Source: Patellaria atrata CBS 101060 (taxonomy: Eukaryota > Ascomycota > Dothideomycetes > Patellariales > Patellariaceae). Taken from it: a stretch of 64,000 bases of DNA. A program made the translations under genes and the position numbers. The DNA lies in NCBI GenBank assembly GCA_010093705.1, contig MU006097.1:968715-1032714 (forward strand). Reading direction: 5' to 3'. The notes beneath the pieces were generated by a model that did no database searches, had not been told where the DNA came from, and saw nothing but the letters and a program-made list of their open reading frames with translations. Positions 9,630 through 20,595 of the stretch are shown piece by piece (the first letter of the stretch is position 1; each line of letters starts with the position of its first letter).

Positions 9630-12056
9630 CTACAGCAATCTGATCAGTTCAAGGTCTTTGGCGACTGCCGGGCTATATTTTGCGCAGTATTCCACATGTT
9701 CGAGCATTTCTTGCCACCAGTTTTGCCAATCAGCAGACAAAACCTGTCGTATTCGTAGATGTGGTGAATGAATAACTCCGTATATCAAAAGAAACTGGCC
9801 GAACATCTGTGAACTCCATCCGAATTTGATAGGTTGGCAACTTTTCATCCTTTTACAGATTCCGGTCACCATGATCCAGAACATACCGCTCTTCAGACCA
9901 GCGTGGCATGCTTCAAGCTCATCATCGGTAAGTAACTGTGGAGCATGAAAGGCTTTATAAAGGAATGGCCGGCCGATATGGAATTTAGCTACAAAGTAAC
10001 GACTCTTCAGCATTCCAATTGCCACTGCATGGGCTGGGCTAGGAGGCCGAACGATATCATCATCATCATCATCATCATCGAATTGCAAAGCGGCGGGCAA
10101 ATTAGCTCGCCATTGCTCAAGCTATTTAAAGGTCATATGGTATCAGCAAGTGTGTCACGGCCAACCTCGAGGGAAACACACCTGATGATGAAGCTCTGAA
10201 ACTAAGGCCGGTGTTGGGAAAATTCCCCTTTCAGCTTCATAAAATTAGCCTCTACGCTGGAAATGCGCCGGTCGCGAATATTTCTTACAGAAAAAATACA
10301 GACTCAAACGAATTCGGGTCAAGATAATCCTATGCGCAGCTTGTGCTAGGAAGTGAAGATTAAAGAAGGCGTCATCCTCGTTAAAATAGTCCTGATTTAC
10401 AGAAGAGCGTCCAGTCCTTGGACATGGCGTGAATTTCGGGATGGGAACATTTTCTTCAAAGCGTGAAAGGCCGCTTGGAGGAAGATTGAGCTCTTGAGTT
10501 AATATCGTTTCGTGCATAAGTGTATTCCAGAAAACTCGAGACTTCATATCTCCCTCCCATTGATCGCAGTCTATCTTATCGTCCCTGATTCAATCAGTTC
10601 TGTTAGAACCAATGTGAAATATGGGAACAAACCTCTGTAACATTGTCATGCAGCAGACTGCTGCCCTGTTCAGCATTGACCACGAATCTATGGGCCGTAG
10701 GATCTGCGCGTAGTAAAACCTTTATGTACGATTAGCTTTCTGTTTCAGAAATGAATTGGCGATTTTGACTGACGAAGATAGTAGATAGAACTGGCAACAT
10801 TGAAGATCATTCTCGCAGATCAAAAAACCAATGCGTCTACGAGCTTCATTAAAGAATCTAAGTCCGGGAGACTCTTCTTTTGTAACTTCGTACCAATCCG
10901 ATGGGTGGGAGTGTCCATAACTGGTAGGGGAGTTGAAGAAAGGGAACTCATAGCTCCCCTCCTCATATGCTTTCATAGCTAAGCATCCAAGAGCCATCAC
11001 ATTCAACAAGAGACAGGATTCGATATCATAACCAAAGTCTTTGTCTAGAGCAGTTCCCAAGGTGGATGAGACGAAATGATGTCTATCCATAATTGGAGCG
11101 AACCGATTGAATACCGCGAAATATGCATCACACAGACCTTTAATAAGGGAGAGAGGTAGATTTCTAAGCCAAGAGATACCCGCATCAGCTGGGAAATAAC
11201 ATATCGTTGGAGGAAGCGGTTCTCTCCCCGATTCAATATCTATCACGTAGTCCTTTCCCAGGGTCTGAGCAGCATTGACCAGCTTCTGAGGGAGAATAGC
11301 AGTCATTGCTGGCCATTGAAGGACATAGTGCTGTGAAAATGAAATAGGCCTCAAGTTGCTGACTGTGGGTTGATATGGTTGATCCGCTTGAAAACCTTCA
11401 TCCTGCCCTCTTGCTATAGCATCTTGGACCGCATCAAACCCCTTGTTGATCTCTCTGGATATAAAGGATTGAGATGTGAGATTTGCCACAGGTGAATGGG
11501 TAGTTATCGATGCCTGTGGGGACAATGGGTTGATAGCCGGTCGGTTGAGCAAGACTTGAGAATTGATGGAATTTGCCAAGAACTCAATCTTATCCTCTAG
11601 TCGTCTGATTGCATTGATTGCGATGGTAAGGGATTGGTCTTTTCTAATGTCACTTGAGCAAAAGGAATTCTAAATGCAAGATATAGACACACTTTGTCCT
11701 CCTCGCTTCAGGATAGTTGCAGTCAGCCCCTAAACTTTTGCAGAGTCCGCATTTTGGTCGATCTTCATCACAGCGAGTCTTTTTGAGTCTGCACCTTTCG
11801 CAAGCCTATTATGTGCGTCAACATTTCGGCCCAGTATCATCATGTTGCCCGCAAACCATACCATTACGGCTAAGAATTGGCGTGAACCCTTAAGGTCATT
11901 ACCGGATACAGGAGATTCATCAGCTCTTGATGATTGTAGGTTGGGCTGTCCACTGGCTATCGTCTCATTGTACGGGTACGCCTCTTCATTAGGAGAAGTA
12001 AGTGGGTTGACGTTGATGCCATCAGAGTGCGTCGATAGGAGACGTCGTTTGGACAT
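9630..12056 (-). CDS. Zn2Cys6 fungal-specific transcription factor, 7 exons
   Basis: Proposed exons: 12056-11862, 11805-11693, 11643-10774, 10719-10633, 10584-10289, 10234-10182 and 10121-9630, total 2106 nt or 701 aa. Introns are 48-60 nt with GT..AG ends and phases that all agree. Exon 2 carries the DNA-binding cluster: six cysteines at about residues 67-94 spaced C-x2-C-x6-C-x6-C-x2-C-x6-C, with the basic 'RLKKTRC' loop. A linker with a short amphipathic segment ('AIRRLEDKIEFL') follows. Exons 3-7 form the middle homology region typical of fungal-specific factors ('CQFYLLSS', 'PIDSWSMLNRAA', 'FWNTLMHE', 'LNLPPSGL', 'GRPFLYKA'). A run of eight aspartates near residues 553-560 is encoded by a GAT microsatellite. 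Being next to a dehydrogenase and a transporter, it may regulate them; that is inference. Confidence 0.88.
10056..10079. repeat. (GAT)8 / (ATC)8 microsatellite in a regulator exon
   Basis: Eight perfect ATC units on the plus strand, read as (GAT)8 on the coding minus strand and encoding eight aspartates in the Zn2Cys6 regulator. Length changes by whole units would keep the frame. Confidence 0.95.
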
Positions 12057-12443
12057 TGCACCTCGTCATGATCACTCCCGTGAGGCGTATCAAAGCATAA
12101 GTCAAAAGTATAGCTAGAGCCGTGGTATTCGCCTAGAGTATTCCTTGAAACAATGTCGTGCTTCAGTTTTTGAAAGAAAACTGTGCTGGGAGGGAGATGA
12201 AGCCGATGTAGTTCATTGGAAGTCAATATTATATAATCGTTGGCAGGATTCCAATTCCGCTCAAATCCCCACTTTAGCCGCACCCAACGGCTAGGTCAGT
12301 GCACAAGGCATCACTCCCTAGGTAGGTAAATAGGCGTGATAGGTACTGCTCATCACCAAATATTTCGCGCTCAGATTTTGAGGGAAATACGGGCAATTTA
12401 TGGTAACTGGCCATAGATTGAGAATTACGAAAATACCAGGGCG
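12057..12443. other. Intergenic between SDR 3' end and regulator start
   Basis: 387 bp; both neighbours are on the minus strand, so this should hold the regulator promoter and the SDR 3' UTR. No further gene was seen. Confidence 0.6.
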
Positions 12444-13458
12444 TCATTGTTGATCTACCCGAGGTTTTGGCAATGGATATCCACCCAATTCATCGAAGAA
12501 CTTTCCTCCTTGTATCAACAGATTAGCCATCTCCTCGCCCAGCCATTCCAGTGTCAATTTTGTTCTCGCACTTTCAATCTCTCTGGTTTGCTGTCCCGCA
12601 ACCTATCAAAGCCAGTTCCCTATGTTATAAAGTTCCCTATTCAATCGTAAGTACCAGATAGCATTGGCCTCTCACGGAAATGTCTCTTGCTGTCTTCACG
12701 ATCTCCTCTGTGACGTTTTTCACGGTATTTGCGTGTAGTCCTTTAGCTTTCCAGCGCTCTGCATAGCTTCCAGTGATATGCGTTGGAGTGAAGAAAGAGG
12801 CCACAGGATTCAATCTCACGCCGAATGCCTCAGCCGCTCTTTGAGATGCTCGGAGCAATCCAACAACTCCATGCTTCGAGGCTACATAACATACTACACC
12901 GGTACTACCGAAATAACCGGATGTAGGAGATATTAGAATAATCGAACTCGACCGCATGTAGTGTAATGCTAATCGGAGTGCTGTTGTACTATCAGCGAGG
13001 CTCTATCAGCGAGGTCATATCACTCGACAGATAGGGAGAAGGAATATGTCAATAGTACTGTTCATTGTTCCTTTCAAGTTGATGTCGATGACTTTGTATG
13101 TCTCGTTTGGCTCCTTCAATTCTCCATCTTCATCCGTCTCAAAGTTGAAGAATTCTTGTGTTTCCATTACACCGGCATTGGCAACTACGATATCGACTTG
13201 ATTGAAACGTACAATAGTCGTTTCAAACAAAGCTTTCATGTTCTCCCAGTCGAGTATATCCGTTAGAACGAACATGAAACGAGAACGGTCGGATAATGAA
13301 TCTATCAATGTCTCTGCGGCTTCCCTGGTCGCTGGTAGGTGTGCAATAACTACATTGGTACCCTGTTCATGAAACGTCCGGATAGTTTGAGCACCGATAC
13401 CGTTGGCTTCTCCAGTAACTATGACTGTCCTTGCTGTTAACTTCTCGAATGGCGGCAT
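12444..13458 (-). CDS. Short-chain dehydrogenase/reductase (classical SDR)
   Basis: Exons 13458-13059, 12980-12655 and 12602-12444 give 294 aa. The Rossmann signature 'TGEANGIG' (residues ~15-22) binds the dinucleotide, 'VANAGV' is the structural NAG motif, 'DINLKGT' provides the conserved Asn, and 'YVASK' is the catalytic Tyr-x3-Lys, with a Ser in 'ISPTSGYFG'. An acidic residue after the second strand is not obvious, so the NAD/NADP preference is open. The third exon restores a family-type tail ('LEWLGEEM', 'GGKFFDELGGYPLP'), which would be lost if the last intron (52 nt) were ignored. It resembles 15-hydroxyprostaglandin-dehydrogenase-like fungal SDRs, but the real substrate is unknown. It shares a 376-bp divergent promoter with the AhpD-like gene. 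Confidence 0.87.
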
Positions 13459-13834
13459 TTCCTAAGATCCACAAAGGCTAAGGATTTCTATGATTTCCCC
13501 TCCGACGAAGAGGTACAGTTGAAATTAAATGTGTAGAATTCTCAGGTAAATGCAGGGACCGTTCAAGTTTAAGGAAAATAGTTGTTCTGGGTTTTTGCGC
13601 TCTCTGATTGGATATGCAGGGTGGAGGGGTACCTATGCTCCACAGCACTTTGTGTCATTGACCAAAAACGACGATTGTGCCCGCCTGACGGTTGTCCTTT
13701 GGGGTCAATGCGGTAAAAACGTTATTGTCGAGCTTTGTGGGTCGGATAGAACTACTGGACCCCTAAGACCTTCTTGATCATATATCTCACAGCTCCTGAA
13801 ACCTTCGTTTGGACTAGGTAATTGGGGAATCAAA
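13459..13834. promoter_or_regulatory. Divergent promoter between SDR and AhpD-like gene
   Basis: 376 bp between the two start codons, so both promoters must lie here. Several CGG/CCG triplets are present, the half-site read by many Zn2Cys6 proteins, but I found no clear inverted pair and make no site call. Confidence 0.55.
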
Positions 13835-14813
13835 ATGACATCCAACTACCGACATCATGAGCGAACAGACCGAGATGCTTTGGATCTGTTCAAATCCGTA
13901 GAGCAGAAATTCCCATCCAAAACTCTCGGAGATGATAAGTGGTACATAGTTACGGTACGAAGAGCAATTGCCTAATCGCAGAACATACTAACACAGGAGA
14001 AGCTCGTGGCCCTCGTTGGAGGAGGGCAGCCGGAATTTGCGACAACATTATACTCCTATCTCATACGGAGGCCAGAATTTGCAACCGCTGAATCTCGACA
14101 AGCTCTAATGCGTAGGTTAAGGGAAGCAATGGTGAAATCAGTTTCAATTGTCGGAGTTTGTAAACCTTTGGAGGCAATGTTTGCAATTGAAAAGATCACC
14201 AGACCTGAAGACAGAGATTATTCATTCTCAAGGTAGGCACGCTGAATCGGAATAATATATAATCCAGGACTTAATGTTATGCACAGAGAAGGTTGGCAGT
14301 GCGATGAAGCTAACCGGGAACGTGGAAGGAGATGGCAAGACCGAATATACCTTCACAATCAGGGTGCGATCGATAATACGCTCTCATCGCAGAAAGACTT
14401 TGGTAAGGAGAGCAATGATGTGATTGCCATGGTCGTACGGCCCGGCTGATGTTAGAATAGACTGGCTGAGTAAGAACATCACCTACGGTCTTTATCTCTC
14501 TGATCACAGCATTTTGAACGATTTTGAGACAGAATTGGTCGTCTTAACCGGCATTATGATCCAAAATCTTCCGAATGAGACTCACTGGCATCTTCGAGGG
14601 GCGCGAAGGATAGGGATCAGCAAAGATGATGTAGAGACCGTTCACCAATGTGTAAGCTGTTCATGCACAACCGACGGCATTTTATCTGTCTCCCCCTGCT
14701 TACACAACTGTTAGATTGAGTTAGTAGCGAACTTCGTTGGCGTAAGTCTGCACAAAGTCCCCCGGGTTGCAGATATCGAACATGAGGTGGCGGGAATGAA
14801 GGCAAAATTATAG
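13835..14813 (+). CDS. AhpD-like (carboxymuconolactone-decarboxylase fold) protein, 5 exons
   Basis: Exons 13835-13954, 13997-14232, 14287-14402, 14461-14651 and 14715-14813 give 253 aa. All introns are GT..AG; the first has a perfect TACTAAC branch site. The protein is mostly helical. 'MVKSVSIVGVCKPLEAM' and 'DISW/DWLSKNITYGLYL'-like segments followed by 'ETELVVLTGIMIQNLPNETHWHLRGA' match fungal AhpD-like proteins of the CMD superfamily. The Cys-x2-Cys peroxidase motif of true AhpD is absent, so a redox role is not supported. The tail 'LHKVPRVADIEHEV' is family-typical and emerges only after the last intron is removed. Paired head-to-head with an SDR, it is likely co-expressed with it. Its biochemical role is unknown. 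Confidence 0.85.
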
Positions 14814-17508
14814 GAAGGGAAATAATCCAGACTCACTGCTGTAATACTATAATAGAAGCTCCAGTTGTCCAGTTTTAACATATGATGACTAGTGAGCACC
14901 TACAATGCGTCTACAGTACTTGGTAGTAGTTACACGGGCGGACAACGCTTGTCGAAAGGAATGGTTGAAGTACTAGAGAGGTCCAATCGAATAAGTGCGC
15001 CTCTCATACGGGCATAGGATAACTTACCACGTCAGAACATCAGCGATCTTGCCACAATGTCTCTAACAGGGTCCAACCAAATTCGGACAGTTACATCTGG
15101 CCTCACAGGGCGTTTCAATCCTATCATAACCAAAGAGTTCATCATGCTGTAGTTGAGAGTGATTGGACCCGATGGCGGGCCGTTCCATGTCAACCAAACG
15201 TTATCTTGACGTCTTTGGTCCAAGGAGCATTGATTGGTCCCCATGAGGATATTCACTAACAATATTCACGAGTATACTATTGTGAAAATTTCCACCTAAC
15301 TATATTCCTCCACGTGAATCAGCCGACCGTTTAGTTCGAGAATCTCGAGGTAAGAATTGACTATGTCTATATTATTTATTCGGAGTGGAATATGGAGCGG
15401 TGCACAAGAACAAAGAAAATGAGTCAGCAGAAAGAACAAAGAAACTGCGAGATAAACCGCTGGAATATTGGAAATGGCCCATAGTGCGGCAGAGCTCTTA
15501 AAGAACACAAGACTATCTAAACAAATAAACAGCGATGTTCAGCACTAGAATTTGTCGGTCGTATCTTGCAAAGAGAGATGTTATTCCCACGGTTCACTTG
15601 AGTACTGACCATCGTGCAAAAGCTGCTGTTTTCAGAAATTCCTATCCCGATTCTGTTATGGAGATATTGGGCCCATGGATATCAAGGAAAAGTAAGCTCC
15701 ATTCCCCTTATGCCGGGCTTTGGATGAGGCTAATATGATATCCAAGGTTCGTGACAGCTCCACTACACGTCGTTGCGTTCACTCTAAGTAGACCATATTG
15801 CTTTTTAGATCCATTGTCGTCCTCTCAAAAAGACAATCTCTTACACTGATAGCTGGTATTCCTTCTTCGGTTCACATATAGGATTAAGCACACGGGAATT
15901 TGAGCACATTCATTCAAATCCATGGCTGAACAAGCGACCTCCTGGCATTCTCATCCGCATTGATCACGGTGTCCTGGCCTACCCTTAGATGTGAGTTATT
16001 GCTGTTATCGGAACCAAGGATTGTATGACAATGTTTCCTGTCAAGTGAAAGAAATCCGACTATCATTCCACTATTGTCTCTTCCGGGGGTGGAACCCTTC
16101 TAAATCCAGATGCTATGATCGAAAAGTGACACGCAATTCAGAAAGACATCTCTAGGGAACCAATACCTGGGCGGAACGTACTAAGTCCTCTGCTAGATTA
16201 TGGGCCCCTATTCCATCCCATTGATTATCGGTTATGACCTGGAGGACCACTCACCTAGTCAACTATTACTTCTCACTTTGTGAACATATTTCCTTATTAA
16301 AAACAGTCCACAGAAAGTACGTGCTCCAACCTTGACGTAGTCGTAAAAGCACCCCTTGCAGGTTACGTATGGATCCACATTGCAAAAGTACACCTCTCGC
16401 ATATAGAGTATACTCTGTACTAACTCACAAAGCTAGAATTAGTTATCAAGAAGTGACACGGTTCTAGAATTGATAAGCCACGAAAGAAAGAGCCTCCTGT
16501 GGCCCAAAAGAGGCGAAATAGCCAGTTACGCGTGGCCTTACGTAGGAAAGCGGCGCTCTCTGTCCAGGATCCGGTAGATCATCGAGCACTAGCCACCGGC
16601 TAACCACAGCAAACAGCATCAATTCGTCATTGTTAGACTGTCGGTTGCCGGTTGCCGATTGCCGTAAAGGACCTGTTCATGATGATGCCGCAAACGCGAA
16701 GAGTTGAAGATGGCAAAGAAGATGAGGTTTTTATTATTTCACCATTGTGGTGGCCGCGAACATCCTGGGCTGAATTTGCGGTGGCGTAACGTGCATAAGA
16801 GCTTGGTAATTGTAAAGTACAAAATTCTGCCCAGTCGGATGCCACGGACACATCCTTGATTTCGCTGTCTTACGCATCCCGTCTGCTGTAATCGCTTTGA
16901 AATGGAGTTAAGGATGCAAACACCATGGAATTTAGGAAAATGATCAGGAACGTTGGAGCTCAGAAAGAGAGGAGTGGCGTGAGCATACCTTAGTTCTACC
17001 ATCGAACGGGAAGGAAAAGGCTATGCGTCTGGAAATTGAAGGTCAGAATCGGCATACCATGGTGAACTGGTGATCGCTCCGCTCCCTCCAGTCCTCACGG
17101 TCACAAAGTGCGAGATGAAAACAAGTTGACAGTTGACAGTCGACTTGACCCTCGCATGCTGGAAGAAGCTTGGTCAAGTTGGTCAACCGAAGATGGGGCT
17201 AATTTGGCGGAGAGAAAACCTGTCGGACAGTCGCTGATTCGTAGCACTCGGCAAAGATGGCGTCGACCAGCCATCTTCCAAGCTGGGACGCTTCGTACAG
17301 TCGTCCCTGGTTAGTGATGACGTTGTAAGTTCCGTATGATCGATGCTTCCTTCCATATAACAAGTAGCTTCCCAACTGTCTTTCTCGTCTGATTCCATTC
17401 AACCCTCCATTCATACTGTACTATACAAATAAATATACCGTCTGAAGAACAGTCACCAAAATTCACTTTGTATAAAACTGTAAAACTACTATACAACCGT
17501 CGTCCAAT
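14814..17508. other. 2.7 kb gene-poor stretch
   Basis: No multi-exon gene could be assembled. Open frames on either strand (for example 15032-15262 minus and 15535-15738 plus) are short, lack partners and resemble nothing I know. The last few hundred bases should contain the PMP3 promoter and 5' UTR. A relic of a gene at 15.0-15.3 kb on the minus strand is possible but unproven. Confidence 0.55.
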
Positions 17509-17843
17509 ATGCCTTTCTCCGGAAGGTATGACTTTCCACAGCTTGAAGAGTTCCGCAGCCTTCGCAGTCTTCGTGGTGTTTCGGAGTTCTCGGCCCTCCC
17601 TTGAAGCATTACTGACTGACTTTTCACAGCGACATCGTCAAGATCTTCTTCGCCATCCTCGTTCCGCCTGTTGGTGTGTTCTTTGAGCGTGGATGCAATG
17701 CCGACTTCTTCATCAACATCTTGTTGACTATTCTGGGTTATATTCCCGGTATTATTCACGCACTGTAAGCAAACCTCACCATCACTCATCGTCGTGCATA
17801 TTTTTCCTAACTTTAATTCAGGTACATCATTCTGAAGTACTAG
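17509..17843 (+). CDS. PMP3: Plasma-membrane proteolipid 3 (PMP3 family)
   Basis: Three exons, 17509-17525, 17630-17764 and 17822-17843, encode 57 aa. The first exon is only 17 nt (MPFSG plus two bases). The two hydrophobic helices ('IFFAILVPPVGVFF' and 'FFINILLTILGYIPGIIHAL') flank the short polar loop 'ERGCNADF', the hallmark of the PMP3/UPF0057 family. Yeast Pmp3 is a small plasma-membrane protein that limits cation leak and membrane hyperpolarisation and is stress-responsive. The length is exactly usual for the family. The intron positions, one just after the start and one just before the end, make it invisible to single-frame searches. Confidence in identity is high. Confidence 0.95.
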
Positions 17844-18512
17844 CCACCGCTGTCGAATCTTTTTGATACCCGTTCTCATCTCATATTTTGGCACCGTTTT
17901 CTTTCGTCGGGCACGTTCCACTCACTCGGGGCAATCAGCCTGAGAGAAAGAGATCTCGCTACGCTTGGATTATTTGCATTACCGGGACTTCCGTTTCTTT
18001 TTCCATTGGTTATTCTTAGCGACTCCGCTTCGTATGACGTATCATGATTGGAATCCGCAACGGTCCCGTTCAGAGTGCGTTTTCGGGGTGCATCATGATT
18101 TTGTGTTTTAAGAACGAAGAATATGATGATGTACCCTAATGTAGTAGCTTTATGGCGAAATTGATTCCTACGTTCTTGAGAGTTGTGTGTTCCCAGTTAT
18201 TGAGAGCCCAAACCATTGACATTGTAATGTGAGCAGTTTGGTATGATATTGTACGCCCCTGAAATGTGATACTTGCATCGGTAGGTACGGAGGTGCTCTT
18301 AACCTTTTCGCATTTCTGTCGTGACACTTGACGGCCGGAGCTTTGTCGGGGGTCGGTAATAGGACCTATTTCCGGCTACGTTGACGAACTTCTATCTCAA
18401 GTTACACAAACACAATCCAACAAATCTCTAACCGTTTCAGAGCCACTTTTCGCATGACCATCATAACTATCCAGAAGCTGTATTAGGAACTCCACTTCAT
18501 ATAGGCGTCAAA
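17844..18512. other. Intergenic between PMP3 and CNOT11
   Basis: 669 bp. It holds the PMP3 3' UTR and the CNOT11 promoter. No coding signal was seen. Confidence 0.6.
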
Positions 18513-19768
18513 ATGGACACACGCGCGACTCTCCCCAGCGAGCTAGTAGCTCTTTTATGTGATTACGAGCGCACTCTCCAGGACACAGCCGTCAGATTTG
18601 ACGCTGCGCGCCAGGGGCACACGAAGCTAGATCCCAGCACCTCGAGCATCGAGACAAGATTCAGGCTCTCGATAATGCTTAAGAATAAGCTGGATGAGCT
18701 GGAAGGCTACAGTATGTGCGCATGCGCGTACGAGGATGGTTTCAATTGAGAGGCGTAGCTAATCATCTCGTCTTGATAGAAAACATCCCATCCCCATATA
18801 CACATCTCTCTGCGGTTCTCAATTGCGAATATCAGCTGTATGAATTGAATGCTACCACGCCGCTTAGACATAATCCGTTCCTATCCCACTGGGTTGAGGT
18901 CGTGCAGCGCTGGGACGATGAGCTCGCGCGCCTGCGCCCTACAAAGGGGAAGAACACGGTCAACGGTCCAGATCTGGGATGGAGGGAGATACATCACACC
19001 AGAGTGGGATTGGTGAAGTACATCCTGACTGAGCCCTTTCCAGAGTCCCTCCCTCGCTCGAGCCCAAGAGCTCTCTATCACCACTTCGAAACCTCCTCTG
19101 CGCCAGCCATCGATCTGGACCACTATATCACCATTCTCGAAGAAGAGGATATCTATGATAGGTCCCCGCGACCCTCCGCCTCTACAACACCCACACCCAT
19201 TCCGATCACTTCTCTCTCCTCTCCACCTTCCGCCTCACCCTATTCGTCTCCACCTTCAGACAACACCTCTTCAATCCCTCCCACCAGAACCCCTTCCAGT
19301 CCATCAGCAATCCGCCAAACGCTCCGCACCAACCGTGCAGTCGCTCTTCAAGCCCTCGTCCGCCTCCCCATCGACCTCCCTAGTCTCGAATTCATAAACT
19401 CCCTACTTCTCGACCACACCCTGGAAGACCAAGGCATCGAGCCCGGAGGTGTGGTACGAGAATATCTGGAACACGCACTCCGTCGCATCGAGCGTACATC
19501 TCCTCCCAACAACACCTATACCCACCACCCCTCCAACCTCAACAGCAACAGGACCACAGAGCAAGAGGACACAGACTCCGGGATAGGCGGCAGGGAAGAG
19601 CAGATCAGGGCGATAAAGCTGCTGGTCTTGTTCATCGGGAACCTGATCCGCAAGGGATTGGTCCAGCCAGAGAAGATTTACTTTGAGATTCAGGAGATCT
19701 GCGTGAGGTTTGTGTGGATCAGGGAGGTTAGGGAGTTCAGGTCTTTTGTTGAGGAGGGCGGCTTTTAG
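18513..19768 (+). CDS. CCR4-NOT complex subunit 11 (CNOT11-like)
   Basis: Two exons, 18513-18711 and 18780-19768, give 395 aa; the 68-nt intron has a GTATGT donor and TAG acceptor and keeps frame ('LEGYK|NIPSP'). The N-terminal half contains 'LNCEYQLYELN..TPLRHNPFLSHWVEVV', and the C-terminal half ('RAVALQALVRL', 'LEFINSLLLDH', 'LVLFIGNLIRKGLVQPEKIYFEIQEICVRFVWIREV') matches the conserved C-terminal domain of CNOT11/C2orf29 (PF10155). In animals and filamentous fungi CNOT11 binds the NOT1 scaffold of the CCR4-NOT deadenylase. A Ser/Pro/Thr-rich linker (about residues 205-260) separates the halves. It converges on the NAD kinase gene. Confidence 0.83.
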
Positions 19769-20595
19769 AACAATGACATCTCATGAAGAGGTAGAGGGCT
19801 GGGTAATTTGATGGAGCACATTTCGTGCGTTGAGGTCAGTTGTTTCTTTTCTGTTTTAGGGCATTACGATGTGATGATTGGATGGGCTTGTATTTTGTGC
19901 ACTCGACGGTGGGCGAAACGGTTATTTGGCGTATCTCTCCTGAACCGGGAGCTTGTTTTCGTAGGGGAAAATGTGTTATTAGCGGCTGCATGAGATTACT
20001 TTGGAACGGGAGGTCTGATTATTCATGTGAGGATAGGAAGTGAAGTCCTTTCACTTCGGATCAGATGGGATTCGCTTTGTTAGTGATGGGAAGGGAAGAG
20101 ATCCATTAAAGATCAGATGAGAAGAGGACCCGATCGTCATGAACTCATGATAGTCTAGCGTAAGACAAATGATTCAATGATAACACACCCTCAATATCTT
20201 ACCTTACCTTGATTGAGATAATTTGGCTTCACTTGAAGGTGGGATAGGAAAGTACGCACTTCCTTCATCACGGAACGAGAACGGCGGGAAACTATTTCAG
20301 TTTGATCAGACGGGAAAGAGCAGCTCACATTCACACTTTCATACTCAGAGGTCTAAAAGGTCAAAATAAGAGGCACTGAAAAACACTACGCTCAAGGTAT
20401 TGTGGTATCTAGAATTTCGATGGATCCTCCTGGCCCTTAGGCTAGTGTCTCGACATCGCGATCTATTATGCTTAAAATGCTCAAATCTATATGAAGAAGG
20501 TAAATCGAATCAAAAAAAAAAAATCGTCTGCCTCACCAGGCCCAGCCTGGGAGCGACATCCCCCTCCTCTCATCCCCAATCAGCCCAGCGACAAC
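19769..20595. other. Intergenic between convergent CNOT11 and NAD kinase
   Basis: 827 bp containing both 3' UTRs, with an A-run at about 20512-20523. No gene was seen. Confidence 0.6.
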
